DNA of 64,000 nt from Herbaspirillum chlorophenolicum (GTDB lineage: Bacteria > Pseudomonadota > Gammaproteobacteria > Burkholderiales > Burkholderiaceae_D): contig NZ_LFLT01000002.1 of NCBI RefSeq assembly GCF_001189955.1, positions 241,670-305,669 on the forward strand. Reading direction: 5' to 3'. Shown piece by piece: positions 10,888 through 20,980 of this stretch. A program made the translations under genes and the position numbers. Under the pieces are notes generated by a model. It saw only the letters and a program-made list of their open reading frames with translations. It was not told the DNA's origin and did not search any database. Positions within the stretch are counted from its first letter, which is position 1. Every line of letters begins with the position of its first letter.

Positions 10888-12687
10888 ATGCGCATCGGCG
10901 GGGGAAATTATGCGAAAGATAATTGGCGGCGAGAGTCCGCGAAGGGATCGATCCTGAGGCAATCGTCTTTGCAGCGGCTTTTCATTTTGCCGTTCATCTT
11001 CCTGATGGTTTGCCTGGCGCTGACGATAGGCTGGTTCCTTTATCGCGCTGGAGACGACGCTACCGAAATTCTCGCGCGCAATGCGCTGATGGAGGTAATG
11101 GGGCGCGTCGGCCAGGCAATTGACCGCCAGACCCTGAGTGCGCGCGAGAGCCTCAATATCGTGGCGCCGCCGCCGATACCGCCAGTCAACCCCGGCGACA
11201 AGCCGGCTGCATTGCCATTCCCGCAAGACCATAAGCAATTGGAAGAGCGGCTGTGGCTGGCCAATTCCTTGTTCAGCGATCCCAGTTACGTTTATTTCGG
11301 CGGCGCCGATGGCAGCTTCCTGGGCATCAAGCAGGAAAGCGCCAACGTGTTCATGTACAGCATCCGCGAGCCTGAAGGGAAGGATTACGTCTATTACCTG
11401 CGCGGTCCCGGCACCGAAATGAAGCTGACTGCGGTGCAGGATTATGAGCCGCGTAAGCGGCCCTGGTACATCCAGACAGTGGCGAGCGGACGCGAGACAT
11501 GGTCCTCGGTGTATGCCGATTTTCGCCAGAAGTTTTTGGGCATCAATCTCTCCAAGCCGGTTTTCGATACCGAGGGCACCTTCTTGGGCGTGGCCAACAG
11601 CAGCATCGGCTTGAGCCAGCTCACCACCTTTTTGCAGCAGTTGCCCTTGAGTCCCAATGGCGTGGCCTTCATCGCCGAGCTTAAAGGCGACATGGTCGCC
11701 ACTTCCCTCAACGAAGTGCTGCACGAAATCAAGGGTAACACCGGGGAGGTGGTGCGCCTGAACGCCCAGCAAAGCAAGTCGCCGCTGGTGCAACAGGCGT
11801 TCGATGAGGTACAGAAATACATGGCGGAGCATCACCTCGTACCGGGCCAGCTGGTGATGCTGGGCGCGCGCAGCGAGGGTAGCAAGATCGAGGTAGCTGT
11901 CCGCCTGCACCATGACGAGGCCGGCCTGGACTGGCTGGCTATCAGCGCTGCGCCGCGTTCGGATTTTCTCGGTTCGGTGACTGGCGGCGTCTATCAGACC
12001 CTGCTGCTGGGGCTGGTGGCGGTGTGCCTGACTTTTGTGATCGGCTTCGTGTTGTTGCGCTGGGTGCTGCGCGACATTCGCAAACTGACGCTGGCGGCCA
12101 AGAGCATCGGCAACGGCAGCCCGTTCCCGGCCCTCAATATCGATCGCGACGACGAGATCGGGCAATTGGCGCTGAGTTTTCAGGAAATGGAGCGCAACCT
12201 GCGCACCGATCGCCTCACCAATGTGCTCAACCGCGATTCGCTGATTGCGCAGATCGAATTCCGCCGCCGTAATTCGTCGGAAGCCAATCCGCTGCATTTC
12301 GCCATGCTGTTTATCGATCTCGACCGCTTCAAGGCGGTCAATGACGAATATGGCCATGACGAAGGCGACAGGGTACTGGTCGTTATCGCCGAACGCCTGC
12401 AGCATGCGCTGCGCCATGACGACTCGGTGGCGCGTTTTGGCGGCGACGAGTTCGTGGTGTATCTGCATGGGGTGACCGATGCCGATGTGGCGCGCAGCAT
12501 TGCCGACAAGATCCGCCATGCCGTCAACAGGCCTATCGAGGGGCGGGACGGCAACCAGTACACCGTGGATGCATCGGTGGGCGTCTCGCTTTATCCGGAA
12601 GACGGCCTCGATGTGGAAACTCTGCTGCGTATGGCCGATTCACGCATGTTCGACCAGAAGCGCCTGCATCGCATGCTGTCGGTGTGA
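10888..12687 (+). CDS. Membrane diguanylate cyclase with CACHE, HAMP and GGDEF domains
   Basis: Makes the second messenger c-di-GMP in response to an external signal. The order is a membrane helix ([20 protein letters not shown]), a periplasmic double-CACHE sensor with the [10 protein letters not shown] motif, a second helix ([19 protein letters not shown]), a HAMP linker, and a C-terminal GGDEF domain. The catalytic motif is intact (RFGGDEF). An inhibitory-site RxxD (RHDD) lies exactly five residues ahead, so product feedback is likely. The start is uncertain: the ATG at 10888 lacks a good ribosome site, and a TTG at 10969 with GAGG nine bases ahead is an alternative. The signal sensed is unknown. 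The RraA-family gene follows by 38 bases. Confidence 0.9.
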   Translation: MRIGGGNYAKDNWRRESAKGSILRQSSLQRLFILPFIFLMVCLALTIGWFLYRAGDDATEILARNALMEVMGRVGQAIDRQTLSARESLNIVAPPPIPPVNPGDKPAALPFPQDHKQLEERLWLANSLFSDPSYVYFGGADGSFLGIKQESANVFMYSIREPEGKDYVYYLRGPGTEMKLTAVQDYEPRKRPWYIQTVASGRETWSSVYADFRQKFLGINLSKPVFDTEGTFLGVANSSIGLSQLTTFLQQLPLSPNGVAFIAELKGDMVATSLNEVLHEIKGNTGEVVRLNAQQSKSPLVQQAFDEVQKYMAEHHLVPGQLVMLGARSEGSKIEVAVRLHHDEAGLDWLAISAAPRSDFLGSVTGGVYQTLLLGLVAVCLTFVIGFVLLRWVLRDIRKLTLAAKSIGNGSPFPALNIDRDDEIGQLALSFQEMERNLRTDRLTNVLNRDSLIAQIEFRRRNSSEANPLHFAMLFIDLDRFKAVNDEYGHDEGDRVLVVIAERLQHALRHDDSVARFGGDEFVVYLHGVTDADVARSIADKIRHAVNRPIEGRDGNQYTVDASVGVSLYPEDGLDVETLLRMADSRMFDQKRLHRMLSV

Positions 12688-12725
12688 GGCAGGATTGCCC
12701 GTACCAACCGATCACGGAGACCACC

Positions 12726-13217
12726 ATGAGCTTTGCCACCTGCGACCTGTGCGATCACCATGAAGACAAGCTGGCCGCCGGCACCTTGCATGTGCTGCCG
12801 CCCATCTTCGCCTCGTTCGGCAAACAAAATACCTTTGCCGGCCCTGTCAGGACGCTCAAGGTGTTTGAAGACAATGTGCTGGTGCGTGCCGCCCTGGAAA
12901 CGCCGGGCAATGGCCATGTTCTGGTGGTGGATGGCGGCGGCAGCTTGCGCTGTGCATTGGTGGGCGGCAACCTCGGCGTGCTGGCGCAGAAGAACGGTTG
13001 GGCCGGCATCCTGGTCAATGGCTGCGTGCGCGATGCGGCGGAGCTCAACGCTTGCGATGTCGGTATCCGGGCACTGGCCACGCATCCGCAGCGCAGCTTC
13101 CGCAAGGGGGCAGGCGACGCCGACCTGAAGGTAACCATTGCCGGCGTGGCGGTGTATCCGGGCGACTGGATGTATGCGGACGTGGACGGCGTACTGATAT
13201 CGCGTACCCAACTGTGA
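12726..13217 (+). CDS. rraA: RraA-family protein (RNase E regulator / HMG aldolase-like)
   Basis: A 163-residue protein of the RraA fold. It shows the family motifs [18 protein letters not shown] and [10 protein letters not shown]. The Arg-Asp pair in the second is the substrate/metal-binding pair of the 4-hydroxy-4-methyl-2-oxoglutarate aldolases. Members act either as trimeric inhibitors of RNase E or as class II pyruvate aldolases, and the two roles cannot be separated from sequence alone. The start is set by GGAGACCACC directly ahead of the ATG; a methionine 14 codons upstream would overlap the preceding gene. Probably co-transcribed with the diguanylate cyclase, from which 38 bases separate it. 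Confidence 0.88.
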   Translation: MSFATCDLCDHHEDKLAAGTLHVLPPIFASFGKQNTFAGPVRTLKVFEDNVLVRAALETPGNGHVLVVDGGGSLRCALVGGNLGVLAQKNGWAGILVNGCVRDAAELNACDVGIRALATHPQRSFRKGAGDADLKVTIAGVAVYPGDWMYADVDGVLISRTQL

Positions 13218-13275
13218 CGCCGGATTGGATCGGCGGCATCGATTTGCCGGATGTGCCGCAAGAACCTGTTGGGGA

Positions 13276-15501
13276 TCAGTTCTGGCGCAGGATATTGTCG
13301 ATGGCCGTGGTCTGGGCGACGATTTCGCGCAAATCCTGATTGAGCAGGCTGGTCCGGCGCTGCAAGGTGCTCCAGCCTGACCATGCACTGGTTTCGGCCG
13401 ACACCGGCTCGGGGGTGACAGGGCCGACCAGTTCGATCTTGGCCGATAGTGCCTTGTTTTCCGGCGCTTCCGGCGAGACGGTAACCGCGCCGCTCCGTTT
13501 CTTCGACTTCGGCGCCAGGATGCGCTGGGCCTCAGCCAACTGTTCGCTGGCTTCCAGATAAGTACTTTCGATCAGCTGGTTGACCGAGCCTTGCGGGATA
13601 TTCTCCTGATGGCGCCGCAGCATCAGGCGCAGGGCGGCAATGTGCGCCGCCACCAGGTAGTTCTGCACGATGAAGCGGTTGAGCTCCTTGACCGCACGGT
13701 GCTTGGTCACCGGTTCGTCCATCATGCGCACCAGCGCCGAGATCAGTGCCGCCAGGCTATCCATGAAGCCCTTGCGGCATACCCGGTAGAAGAAATCGTC
13801 CTTGACCTTGCCTTCCAGCATGTCGCGGCTGGCGGTGAGGTAACGCTGGCTGGCCTTCAATACGTTGCGCAGCAGCTTGGGCAGGTCGCGGTATTCCCAG
13901 GCCGGCAGCACATAGCTGAAGATGGTGGCGATCACCACACCGATCACGGTGTCGATCAGGCGCTCGCTGACCACGCCCTGGTGGCCGGCCGGCAGCAGCA
14001 GGTTGAGCAGCATCAGGATCTGTACCGAAGCAGCGATGGCGGTGTAGCGGTATTTCACATAAGTGAACGCGGGCGCGGCGACGCTGGCGGCGAACAGCAC
14101 TGCCATCAGGCCCATCGGATTATGGACGAAGCGCAGGATCAGCGCCGTGATCAGGCAGCCGATGATGGTGCCGATCAGGCGGTCGGCCACGCGTTGCTTG
14201 GTGGCGCTGAAATTGGGTTTGAGAATGATGACGATGGTCAGCACGATCCAGTAGCCGTGCGCCATGTAGGGCAGGTGGCTGGAGATCCACAGGCCGGTGG
14301 TCACCGCCAGCGCGACGCGGATGGCGAAGCGGAAGATCGGGGACTGCCAGCGCAGGTTGACCAGCAGCATGTTGAACTTGAACTTCTGCTGGGTCAGGAA
14401 CGGCGTCATGTCCGAGCCGGGCAGGATGGGCAGGGGATCGACCGGATTCTGCGTGGCCTGGTGCAGTTGGCCGATCAGTTCGATGATGTCGCGGATCTTG
14501 TTGTAGGTCACGCGCAGGATGGTCAGCGCCTCTTCGGAGGCCTGGTTCGGCCCCGGCTGGGCCATCTGCTGCATCTCGTACTGGATGGCGCGCAGCTCGG
14601 CCTTGTAGTTGACGGTAGGGGCTGAGGCCTTCTTGCGGGTGATGGCGTAGGCGATCGATTCGATGTCTTCGGCGGTCTTGTTGGCCAGGTCGCGCAGGAA
14701 GATCATCACGTCCTTGTCGCCGAAGTGGTCGCGGAGGAAGGCGTAGTCGGCGTGAGTGGACAGCACCTGCTCATACAGTTCCAGCATCGACAGGTGCACT
14801 TGCACCAGCAGGCCGTCCTGCTTGGTATAGAGGTCGCGCAGGATCAGGTCGCGCGAGGCCTGCTGCTTGTCGGCTACCACGATCTGCTGGCGCACCAGCT
14901 GGTTGAACTGGGCGGCGAGGTCGTGCCGCACGTCGTAGAAATCTGCCTTGATGCGCAGGTAGCGCGCCAGCTCGAACAAGGCTTCGGCCAGTACCTGCTG
15001 CTTGATGCGGCGGCGCAGGAACCACGACACCACCATCGAATACGCCAGATAACCGAGACCGCCGCCCAGGAACAGCGCGCAGTTCGTCAGCGCGGCCGAG
15101 ATCGGCACCTGGTTTTCCATCGACAGCGTCATCACCATCAGCGCGGCGAACTGCAGCGGCATGGTCTTCTTACCGTACACCACCATCATGCTGGCGAAGA
15201 AGCTGACTACCACCATCATTGCGCCGACCAGCCAGGGTATCGGCGCGCACAGGCTGATGACCAGCATCACCAGCGTACACAGCAGCACGCCGGCCAGCAT
15301 CTCGTTGAACTTGTGCCGCAAGGGGCTGGGCAGGTCCATGAGGCTGGTGCACAGGGCACCAAGAAAGACCGTCATGGTGGTCGGCATGTCGGCCACGTTG
15401 TACACCAGCATGGTGAGGCCGACCACCCCGATCGCGATCCGTACACCAGTATAAAAATAATGACTGAATAGAAAGGTGCGGATGTCCAGGGCGTAATGCA
15501 T
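13276..15501 (-). CDS. YccS/YhfK-type FUSC-family inner-membrane protein
   Basis: A 741-residue membrane protein with two blocks of about six helices each (about residues 12-170 and 390-520), separated and followed by soluble helical regions. This layout is shared by YccS and FUSC-like transporters. It differs in sequence from the AaeB-like pump at 2.5-4.7 kb and has no adaptor or outer-membrane partner beside it, so it is a separate lineage. The start MHYALDIRTFLFSHYFYTG is an ATG; the only upstream option is a TTG. The gene converges with the rraA gene. Function is not established; export of small organic anions is possible by family. Confidence 0.82.
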   Translation of the reverse strand: MHYALDIRTFLFSHYFYTGVRIAIGVVGLTMLVYNVADMPTTMTVFLGALCTSLMDLPSPLRHKFNEMLAGVLLCTLVMLVISLCAPIPWLVGAMMVVVSFFASMMVVYGKKTMPLQFAALMVMTLSMENQVPISAALTNCALFLGGGLGYLAYSMVVSWFLRRRIKQQVLAEALFELARYLRIKADFYDVRHDLAAQFNQLVRQQIVVADKQQASRDLILRDLYTKQDGLLVQVHLSMLELYEQVLSTHADYAFLRDHFGDKDVMIFLRDLANKTAEDIESIAYAITRKKASAPTVNYKAELRAIQYEMQQMAQPGPNQASEEALTILRVTYNKIRDIIELIGQLHQATQNPVDPLPILPGSDMTPFLTQQKFKFNMLLVNLRWQSPIFRFAIRVALAVTTGLWISSHLPYMAHGYWIVLTIVIILKPNFSATKQRVADRLIGTIIGCLITALILRFVHNPMGLMAVLFAASVAAPAFTYVKYRYTAIAASVQILMLLNLLLPAGHQGVVSERLIDTVIGVVIATIFSYVLPAWEYRDLPKLLRNVLKASQRYLTASRDMLEGKVKDDFFYRVCRKGFMDSLAALISALVRMMDEPVTKHRAVKELNRFIVQNYLVAAHIAALRLMLRRHQENIPQGSVNQLIESTYLEASEQLAEAQRILAPKSKKRSGAVTVSPEAPENKALSAKIELVGPVTPEPVSAETSAWSGWSTLQRRTSLLNQDLREIVAQTTAIDNILRQN

Positions 15502-15737
15502 GAAGACTATCGACGTTGAATCGCCGTTCAATTTTAGTAGGCGTTCATTCTGTGCCTTCTTCGTCGATTAAACAACCGAGCCGTCACGTTGCCGCAAAAA
15601 GAAATTGGCGGAACGAAAGCCAGCCGCGCCGGTCGCCGCGTTCCGGCGTGCAGGCGCAGCGGCAATTACCCCGATGGTTTCGGTACGCCGGAATATCGAG
15701 AGGGGATATTGCGTGAAGTTTTTTCACTTCCGGCGTT

Positions 15738-16268
15738 TCAGGGAAGGGGAAAGACCAGGCAGGTAGTGGTCGCATGGGCGTACAGGCGGCCTTCGGTATC
15801 GATGATGCGTCCCTCGGCGATGCCGACCTGTTTGCCGACCTGTATCACGCGGCCTTCGGCGCGCACCGGCCCGGTCTTTTCCGTCAGTGCCCGCACCAGG
15901 TTCACTTTCAGTTCGAGCGTGGTGTAGCCCATGCCTTGCGGCAGCACCGAATGCACCGCACAGCCGACGGCAGAATCCAACAGGGTGCAGAAATAGCCGC
16001 CATGTACGCTGCCCAGCGGGTTGTAATGGCGTTTGTCGGGCGTACCCTGGAACACGATGCGGCCCGGTTCGCCTTCCACCGGGATGAAGTCCATGGTCTG
16101 GCCGATAGGCACCGACGGCAGCAAGCCATCCCAGATCTTCTGCAGGAAGTCCATGCCGCTGCCGGCTTTCAGGTCGGCCATGGTGGCTACGCCGGGCGGC
16201 GCCAGCTTGGCGCGCACGTCCTCTTCCTGCTGGCGCCACAGTGCTAGTGTCTCTTCTTTTGTCGTCAT
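15738..16268 (-). CDS. PaaI-like hotdog-fold acyl-CoA thioesterase
   Basis: A 176-residue hotdog-fold protein. The C-terminal 130 residues carry the thioesterase signature NPLGSVHGGYFCTLLDSAVG, with the HGG turn and the acidic residue of the catalytic helix, then LELKVNLVRAL. This group hydrolyses short or aromatic acyl-CoA esters. About 45 extra N-terminal residues precede the fold. GGAGGAAGC immediately ahead of MTTKEETLALW fixes the start; the open frame extends 55 codons further without a good site. The gene stands alone, so the substrate cannot be inferred from neighbours. Confidence 0.85.
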   Translation of the reverse strand: MTTKEETLALWRQQEEDVRAKLAPPGVATMADLKAGSGMDFLQKIWDGLLPSVPIGQTMDFIPVEGEPGRIVFQGTPDKRHYNPLGSVHGGYFCTLLDSAVGCAVHSVLPQGMGYTTLELKVNLVRALTEKTGPVRAEGRVIQVGKQVGIAEGRIIDTEGRLYAHATTTCLVFPLP

Positions 16269-16694
16269 GCTTCCTCCGGGCCGGGGTCCTTGATGTGAAT
16301 GGAAAGCCTTGTCTTGGCAAGTGACTTTTATTATGCAAGAGGTGGGTGCGGACGTCAAAAATTTTCGAACGATCGTCTTAATCCGAGGTGGATTGCTTAA
16401 GCCGAAACTGCAAAGTCTGTGCAAGGCCGCCATTTTTCACGATGAGAAATTTTCATTTCGTATTGTGAAAAACGCGGGTGCAGAGCATCAAAAGCATTTT
16501 TCATTTCCAGAAATTTCGTTCCGTATCGCAAAAAATGAAAAATAAGTATTTGATTTTATTGATATAAAAAAATTACCTATATCTTATACAAGACATTGTT
16601 GCTCTGCACATGGCGGGACTACTATGAAGTCATGGAATTCGCGATTTCATCCAGTTTTTAAACACCTCAACATTGACGAAAAAAGGAGATCACC
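16269..16694. other. Long AT-rich leader region upstream of aceA
   Basis: About 425 bases without a gene, clearly AT-rich compared with the surrounding coding DNA. It contains the two-copy direct repeat described separately and an AT-rich promoter-like stretch around 16550-16590 (TTGATA, then TTATAC at 19 bases). It ends with AAAAGGAGATCACC, the aceA ribosome site. Confidence 0.6.
16431..16535. repeat. Imperfect 42-bp direct repeat, likely aceA operator
   Basis: Copy 1 (16431-16472) and copy 2 (16495-16535) both begin CATTTTTCA and continue through GAAATTT, a CGTAT block and a run of A, matching at about 70% of positions. Starts are 64 bases apart. Each copy contains a GAAAT half-site facing ATTTC or GTTCC. 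The pair lies 160-265 bases before the aceA start, where glyoxylate-cycle genes are usually controlled. Confidence 0.55.
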
Positions 16695-18002
<1,308 letters not shown>

Positions 18003-18089
18003 TAGCCCGAACAGGCTTGAGTTGGTTGTGTGTTGTGTGAAGCCGGCTTGACTCCAGTGCAAGCCGGTCGGGGTATCCCCCCATCCTGG

Positions 18090-18120
18090 AACCGCACCTC
18101 AAAAGGGTGCGGTTTTTTTT
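18090..18120 (+). terminator. Rho-independent terminator of aceA
   Basis: AACCGCACC pairs with GGTGCGGTT across a 7-base loop and is followed by a run of T (18113-18120). It lies between aceA and the converging modC end and could also act weakly on modC. Confidence 0.9.
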
Positions 18121-18132
18121 CGTGGGATGGAA

Positions 18133-18810
18133 TCAGAGCGAGCGCTGTGCGCTGATGCGCCCGTCGCGTATTTCGAACACTTCGTCGCCCAGGGCGTCGA
18201 CATCGGCCGGGTCATGCGTGATCAGCAGCATGTGCACGCCTAACCGCTGTTGCAGCTCGGCCAGCTCGTGCCGCATGCGTTCGCGCAGCGACAGGTCCAG
18301 CGCAGAGAAGGGTTCATCCAGCAGCAGGATGTCGGGCTCCGACACCAGCGCGCGCGCCAGTGCCACGCGTTGCCGCTGGCCGCCGGAAATCTGCGCGGGA
18401 TGGTTGCCGGCGATTGCCTGCAATTCAAATGCCGTGATCCATTTTTGTACCGCAGGATGCGAAGCGGGTTTGCGCAGGTTGAAGCAGCCGCGCGCCAGGC
18501 CGAAAGCGATGTTTTGCGCCACCGTCAGGTGCGGAAACAGTGCGTAATCCTGGAACAGGTAAGCGACGTTGCGCTCCTGCACGCGCACGTTGATTTGCTG
18601 CTGCGCATCGAACAGCATGCGGTCGTCCAGCCGGATGTAGCCGGCGTCGGGCGTCATGAGGCCGGCCATGGCTTTCAAGGTCAGGCTCTTGCCCGAGCCG
18701 GATGGGCCATACAGCACGATGCGCTCGCTGTCGGAGGCAAAGGCGATGTCGAGATCGAACTCACGGTCGCCGGCGCGCAGTTTTTTCTGGATGTGGAGTT
18801 CGACGCTCAC
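18133..18810 (-). CDS. modC: Molybdate ABC transporter ATPase ModC, short form
   Basis: ATP-binding subunit of the molybdate importer. It has Walker A GPSGSGKS, signature ISGGQRQRVALARAL, Walker B ILLLDEPFSALD and the switch His in ITHDP. At 225 residues it contains only the ATPase domain. E. coli ModC (352 residues) has an additional C-terminal Mop/TOBE domain that binds molybdate, and that is absent here with no remnant before the stop. It is the last gene of modA-modB-modC on the minus strand, 52 bases after modB. Other oxyanion ATPases are possible, but the modA and modB neighbours settle the assignment. Confidence 0.92.
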   Translation of the reverse strand: MSVELHIQKKLRAGDREFDLDIAFASDSERIVLYGPSGSGKSLTLKAMAGLMTPDAGYIRLDDRMLFDAQQQINVRVQERNVAYLFQDYALFPHLTVAQNIAFGLARGCFNLRKPASHPAVQKWITAFELQAIAGNHPAQISGGQRQRVALARALVSEPDILLLDEPFSALDLSLRERMRHELAELQQRLGVHMLLITHDPADVDALGDEVFEIRDGRISAQRSL

Positions 18811-18862
18811 GGCAGCTCAGGATGGATTTGGAAAGTAGGGCGCATGGCGGGATGGGCGGAAA

Positions 18863-19537
18863 TCAGCGCAACGTAAACTGCGCGCGGTCCGGCACCAGCC
18901 GCCCAGCCAGCATGAGGATAGCCACGCAAGTTATTGAGGTGATTATCACCAGCATGGTGGCGGCGCCGTCGTCGCCGGCTTGTACCGCTTCATAGATGGC
19001 GACCGACAAGGTCTGGGTACGGCCCGGCAGGTTGCCGGCCACCATCAGCGTGGCGCCGAATTCGCCCAATGCGCGGGCGAAGGCCAGCAGCACACCGGCG
19101 GCAATGCCCTTGGTCGCCATCGGCAGGCTGACGCGGAAGAACACGCCTGCCTCCGACACTCCCAGCACGCGGGCGGCATTTTCGAGCTGGTGGTCGACGT
19201 TTTCGAAAGCGGCGCGGGAAGCCTTGAGCACCAGCGGGAAGGCGACGATGGTGGACGCCACGACTGCGCCTTGCCAGGTGAATACGAGTTGGATGCCGAT
19301 GCTTTCAAGCCAGGCGCCGAACGTGCCGCGGCGGCCGAACAGCACCAGCAGGTAATAGCCCAGCACGGTCGGCGGCAGCACCAGCGGCAAGGTCAGGACG
19401 GAATCGATGAAGTCGCGCAGTGGCGAACGCCAGCGCGACAAGCCGTAAGCCGCAGCCACACCCAGCACCATGTTGAGCAAGGTCGCCAGCCCGGCGACCT
19501 TGAGCGAAAGCAGCAGCGGTGTCCAGACGGGATGCAT
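18863..19537 (-). CDS. modB: Molybdate ABC transporter permease ModB
   Basis: Inner-membrane permease of 224 residues with five to six hydrophobic helices. It has the ABC-permease coupling loop ENAARVLGVSEAGVFFRVSLP and then ALGEFGATLMVAGNLPGRTQTL, the latter typical of molybdate permeases. It starts 26 bases after modA and is followed by modC, forming modABC. Length and order match the family. Confidence 0.95.
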   Translation of the reverse strand: MHPVWTPLLLSLKVAGLATLLNMVLGVAAAYGLSRWRSPLRDFIDSVLTLPLVLPPTVLGYYLLVLFGRRGTFGAWLESIGIQLVFTWQGAVVASTIVAFPLVLKASRAAFENVDHQLENAARVLGVSEAGVFFRVSLPMATKGIAAGVLLAFARALGEFGATLMVAGNLPGRTQTLSVAIYEAVQAGDDGAATMLVIITSITCVAILMLAGRLVPDRAQFTLR

Positions 19538-19563
19538 GGTGTGCGGTTTATACGGGGTGGAGA

Positions 19564-20334
19564 TCAGGGCTTGAGGAAGCCATAACGCGCCAGCACGGTC
19601 TGGCCGGTGGGCGAGAGCACGTAGCCGATGAACTTGTCGGCCAGTTCCTTTTGCTGGCTGCCGGCGGTGGCGGCAATCGGATAGGTGGCAGGCGAGTCCG
19701 ACGGGATGCGGATGGCGACCTTGACCTTGTCCGGCATCACAGCGGCGTCGGTGGCGAACACGAAGCCGGCGTCAACTTCACCGCGTGCCACGTAGTCCAG
19801 GCTGGTGCGCACGTTCTCGGCCATCACGGCTTTGGCCTGGACCTGCTGCCACAGGCCGGCGCTTTCCAGTGCGGTCTTGGTGTAGCGGCCGAACGGCACG
19901 GAAGCGGGGTTGCCCAGGGCGATGCGCTTGTAGTCGGGCTTGTTCAGGTCGGCCAGCGCGGCCGGCTGCAGCTTGCTGTCATGCGGGACGATCAGCACGA
20001 TCTGGTTGGCGGCGAAATTCTTGCGGGTGGCGGGATTGACGGCTTTTTCGGCGACCGCCTTGTCCATCGCGGTCTGGTCGGCCGAGGCGAACACGTCGGC
20101 CGGGGCGCCGCGCACGATCTGCTGCATCAGGATGTCGGAGGCGCCGAAGTTGGTGATCACCTTCACGCCGGGGTTCTGTTGCTCAAACGACTGTGCCAGC
20201 TCCTTGAAGGCATTGGTCAGGCTGGCCGCGGCTGACACCACCAGGTCGGTGGCGTTGGCGGCGCTTGCGGAAAACATCAGGGCGGCGGCAAATGCCGCTC
20301 CAAAGGCGGCTTTCAGGCGGGTGTGCTTCAGCAT
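19564..20334 (-). CDS. modA: Molybdate-binding periplasmic protein ModA
   Basis: Periplasmic binding protein of 256 residues. MLKHTRLKAAFGAAFAAALM begins a signal peptide ending near SASAANA. The mature protein starts DLVVSAAASLTNAFKELA, with the Ser residues that hold the oxyanion, then TNFGASDILMQQI and GAPADVFASAD, both ModA signatures. AGAGGACCGCAG precedes this ATG. In-frame methionines further upstream lie in or before the ModE-like operator and are rejected. First gene of modABC, divergent from modE. Confidence 0.95.
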   Translation of the reverse strand: MLKHTRLKAAFGAAFAAALMFSASAANATDLVVSAAASLTNAFKELAQSFEQQNPGVKVITNFGASDILMQQIVRGAPADVFASADQTAMDKAVAEKAVNPATRKNFAANQIVLIVPHDSKLQPAALADLNKPDYKRIALGNPASVPFGRYTKTALESAGLWQQVQAKAVMAENVRTSLDYVARGEVDAGFVFATDAAVMPDKVKVAIRIPSDSPATYPIAATAGSQQKELADKFIGYVLSPTGQTVLARYGFLKP

Positions 20335-20406
20335 CTGCGGTCCTCTTTGTTCTGGTGTGGAAATGGCGGGCATGCCGTCTGCCGGCATCAGGCGGCAGAC
20401 AAGCAA

Positions 20407-20437
20407 AAGCGCGCGGACCGATGGCCGACGCGCGCTT
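20407..20437 (-). promoter_or_regulatory. Hairpin in the modA leader
   Basis: AAGCGCGCG at 20407-20415 pairs perfectly with CGCGCGCTT at 20429-20437. On the modA strand the hairpin is followed by TTTTGCTTG and sits between the ModE-like box and modA. It could act as an attenuator. It does not resemble the known Moco riboswitch in size or conserved bases. Confidence 0.35.
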
Positions 20438-20448
20438 GTTGAACCCAT

Positions 20449-20472
20449 CGAAATATACGCAAGGATATAGCG
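20449..20472. promoter_or_regulatory. ModE-like operator between modA and modE
   Basis: Read on the modA strand, the site is CGCTATATC, six bases (CTTGCG), then TATATTTCG. This matches the E. coli ModE box CGNTATATA-N6-TATAACG in eight of nine positions of the first half and most of the second. Its place in the divergent modA/modE region fits control of both genes. Confidence 0.65.
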
Positions 20473-20617
20473 TGAGTCAACCGCAGGCAAAACTGTGCTG
20501 TTCCCGGAACCTGTTTGCTGTCTCTTCGTGGGCTGTAGCGGACGCCAACGGCATCATCGTTGCTGTTGCGGCACTGAGGTGTTGGACGTGCAGGGAGGCC
20601 CTTGTACAATCACGCGC

Positions 20618-20971
20618 ATGACTTATTCCAAGACCATCAGATTGCGCGTGATGCAGGGCGACACCATCGCCTTCGGCCCGGGGAAGGCAGATCTCTTGCA
20701 GGCCATCGAGCGTACCGGATCGATTTCCGGCGCCGCGCGCGAGATGGAAATGTCGTACCGGCGCGCCTGGTTGCTGGTCGAGGAAATGAACCGCTGTTTC
20801 TCCAATCCGCTGGTGGCGACCGCCACCGGTGGGGCGCGTGGAGGCGGGGCAGTGGTGACCGAGCTGGGCCGCGAGGTGCTGGCACGCTACCAGCGCATGC
20901 AGAAAAAGGCCGATGCAAGCATTGCCGCCGATCTCGGCTACCTGCATTCGCTGATGACCGATAACAAATAG
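20618..20971 (+). CDS. modE: ModE-type molybdate regulator, DNA-binding domain only
   Basis: A 117-residue regulator matching the N-terminal winged-helix domain of ModE: ADLLQAIERTGSISGAAREM, then MSYRRAWLLVEEMNRCF and GGARGGGAVVTELGREVL. E. coli ModE (262 residues) has two extra Mop domains that bind molybdate; they are missing here, so the protein must sense by another route or respond to a partner. It is divergent from modABC across a ModE-like box, as expected for the repressor of that operon. The start MTYSKTIRLRV is the first methionine close to the fold; no strong ribosome site is seen. Confidence 0.88.
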   Translation: MTYSKTIRLRVMQGDTIAFGPGKADLLQAIERTGSISGAAREMEMSYRRAWLLVEEMNRCFSNPLVATATGGARGGGAVVTELGREVLARYQRMQKKADASIAADLGYLHSLMTDNK

Positions 20972-20980
20972 GCGCTGGCA

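Noticed and set aside
13218..13275. Terminator between converging rraA and FUSC genes
   Set aside because: No stable hairpin with a T run could be found.
20407..20437. Moco riboswitch in the modA leader
   Set aside because: Only a single simple hairpin is present; the Moco element is larger with several conserved stems.
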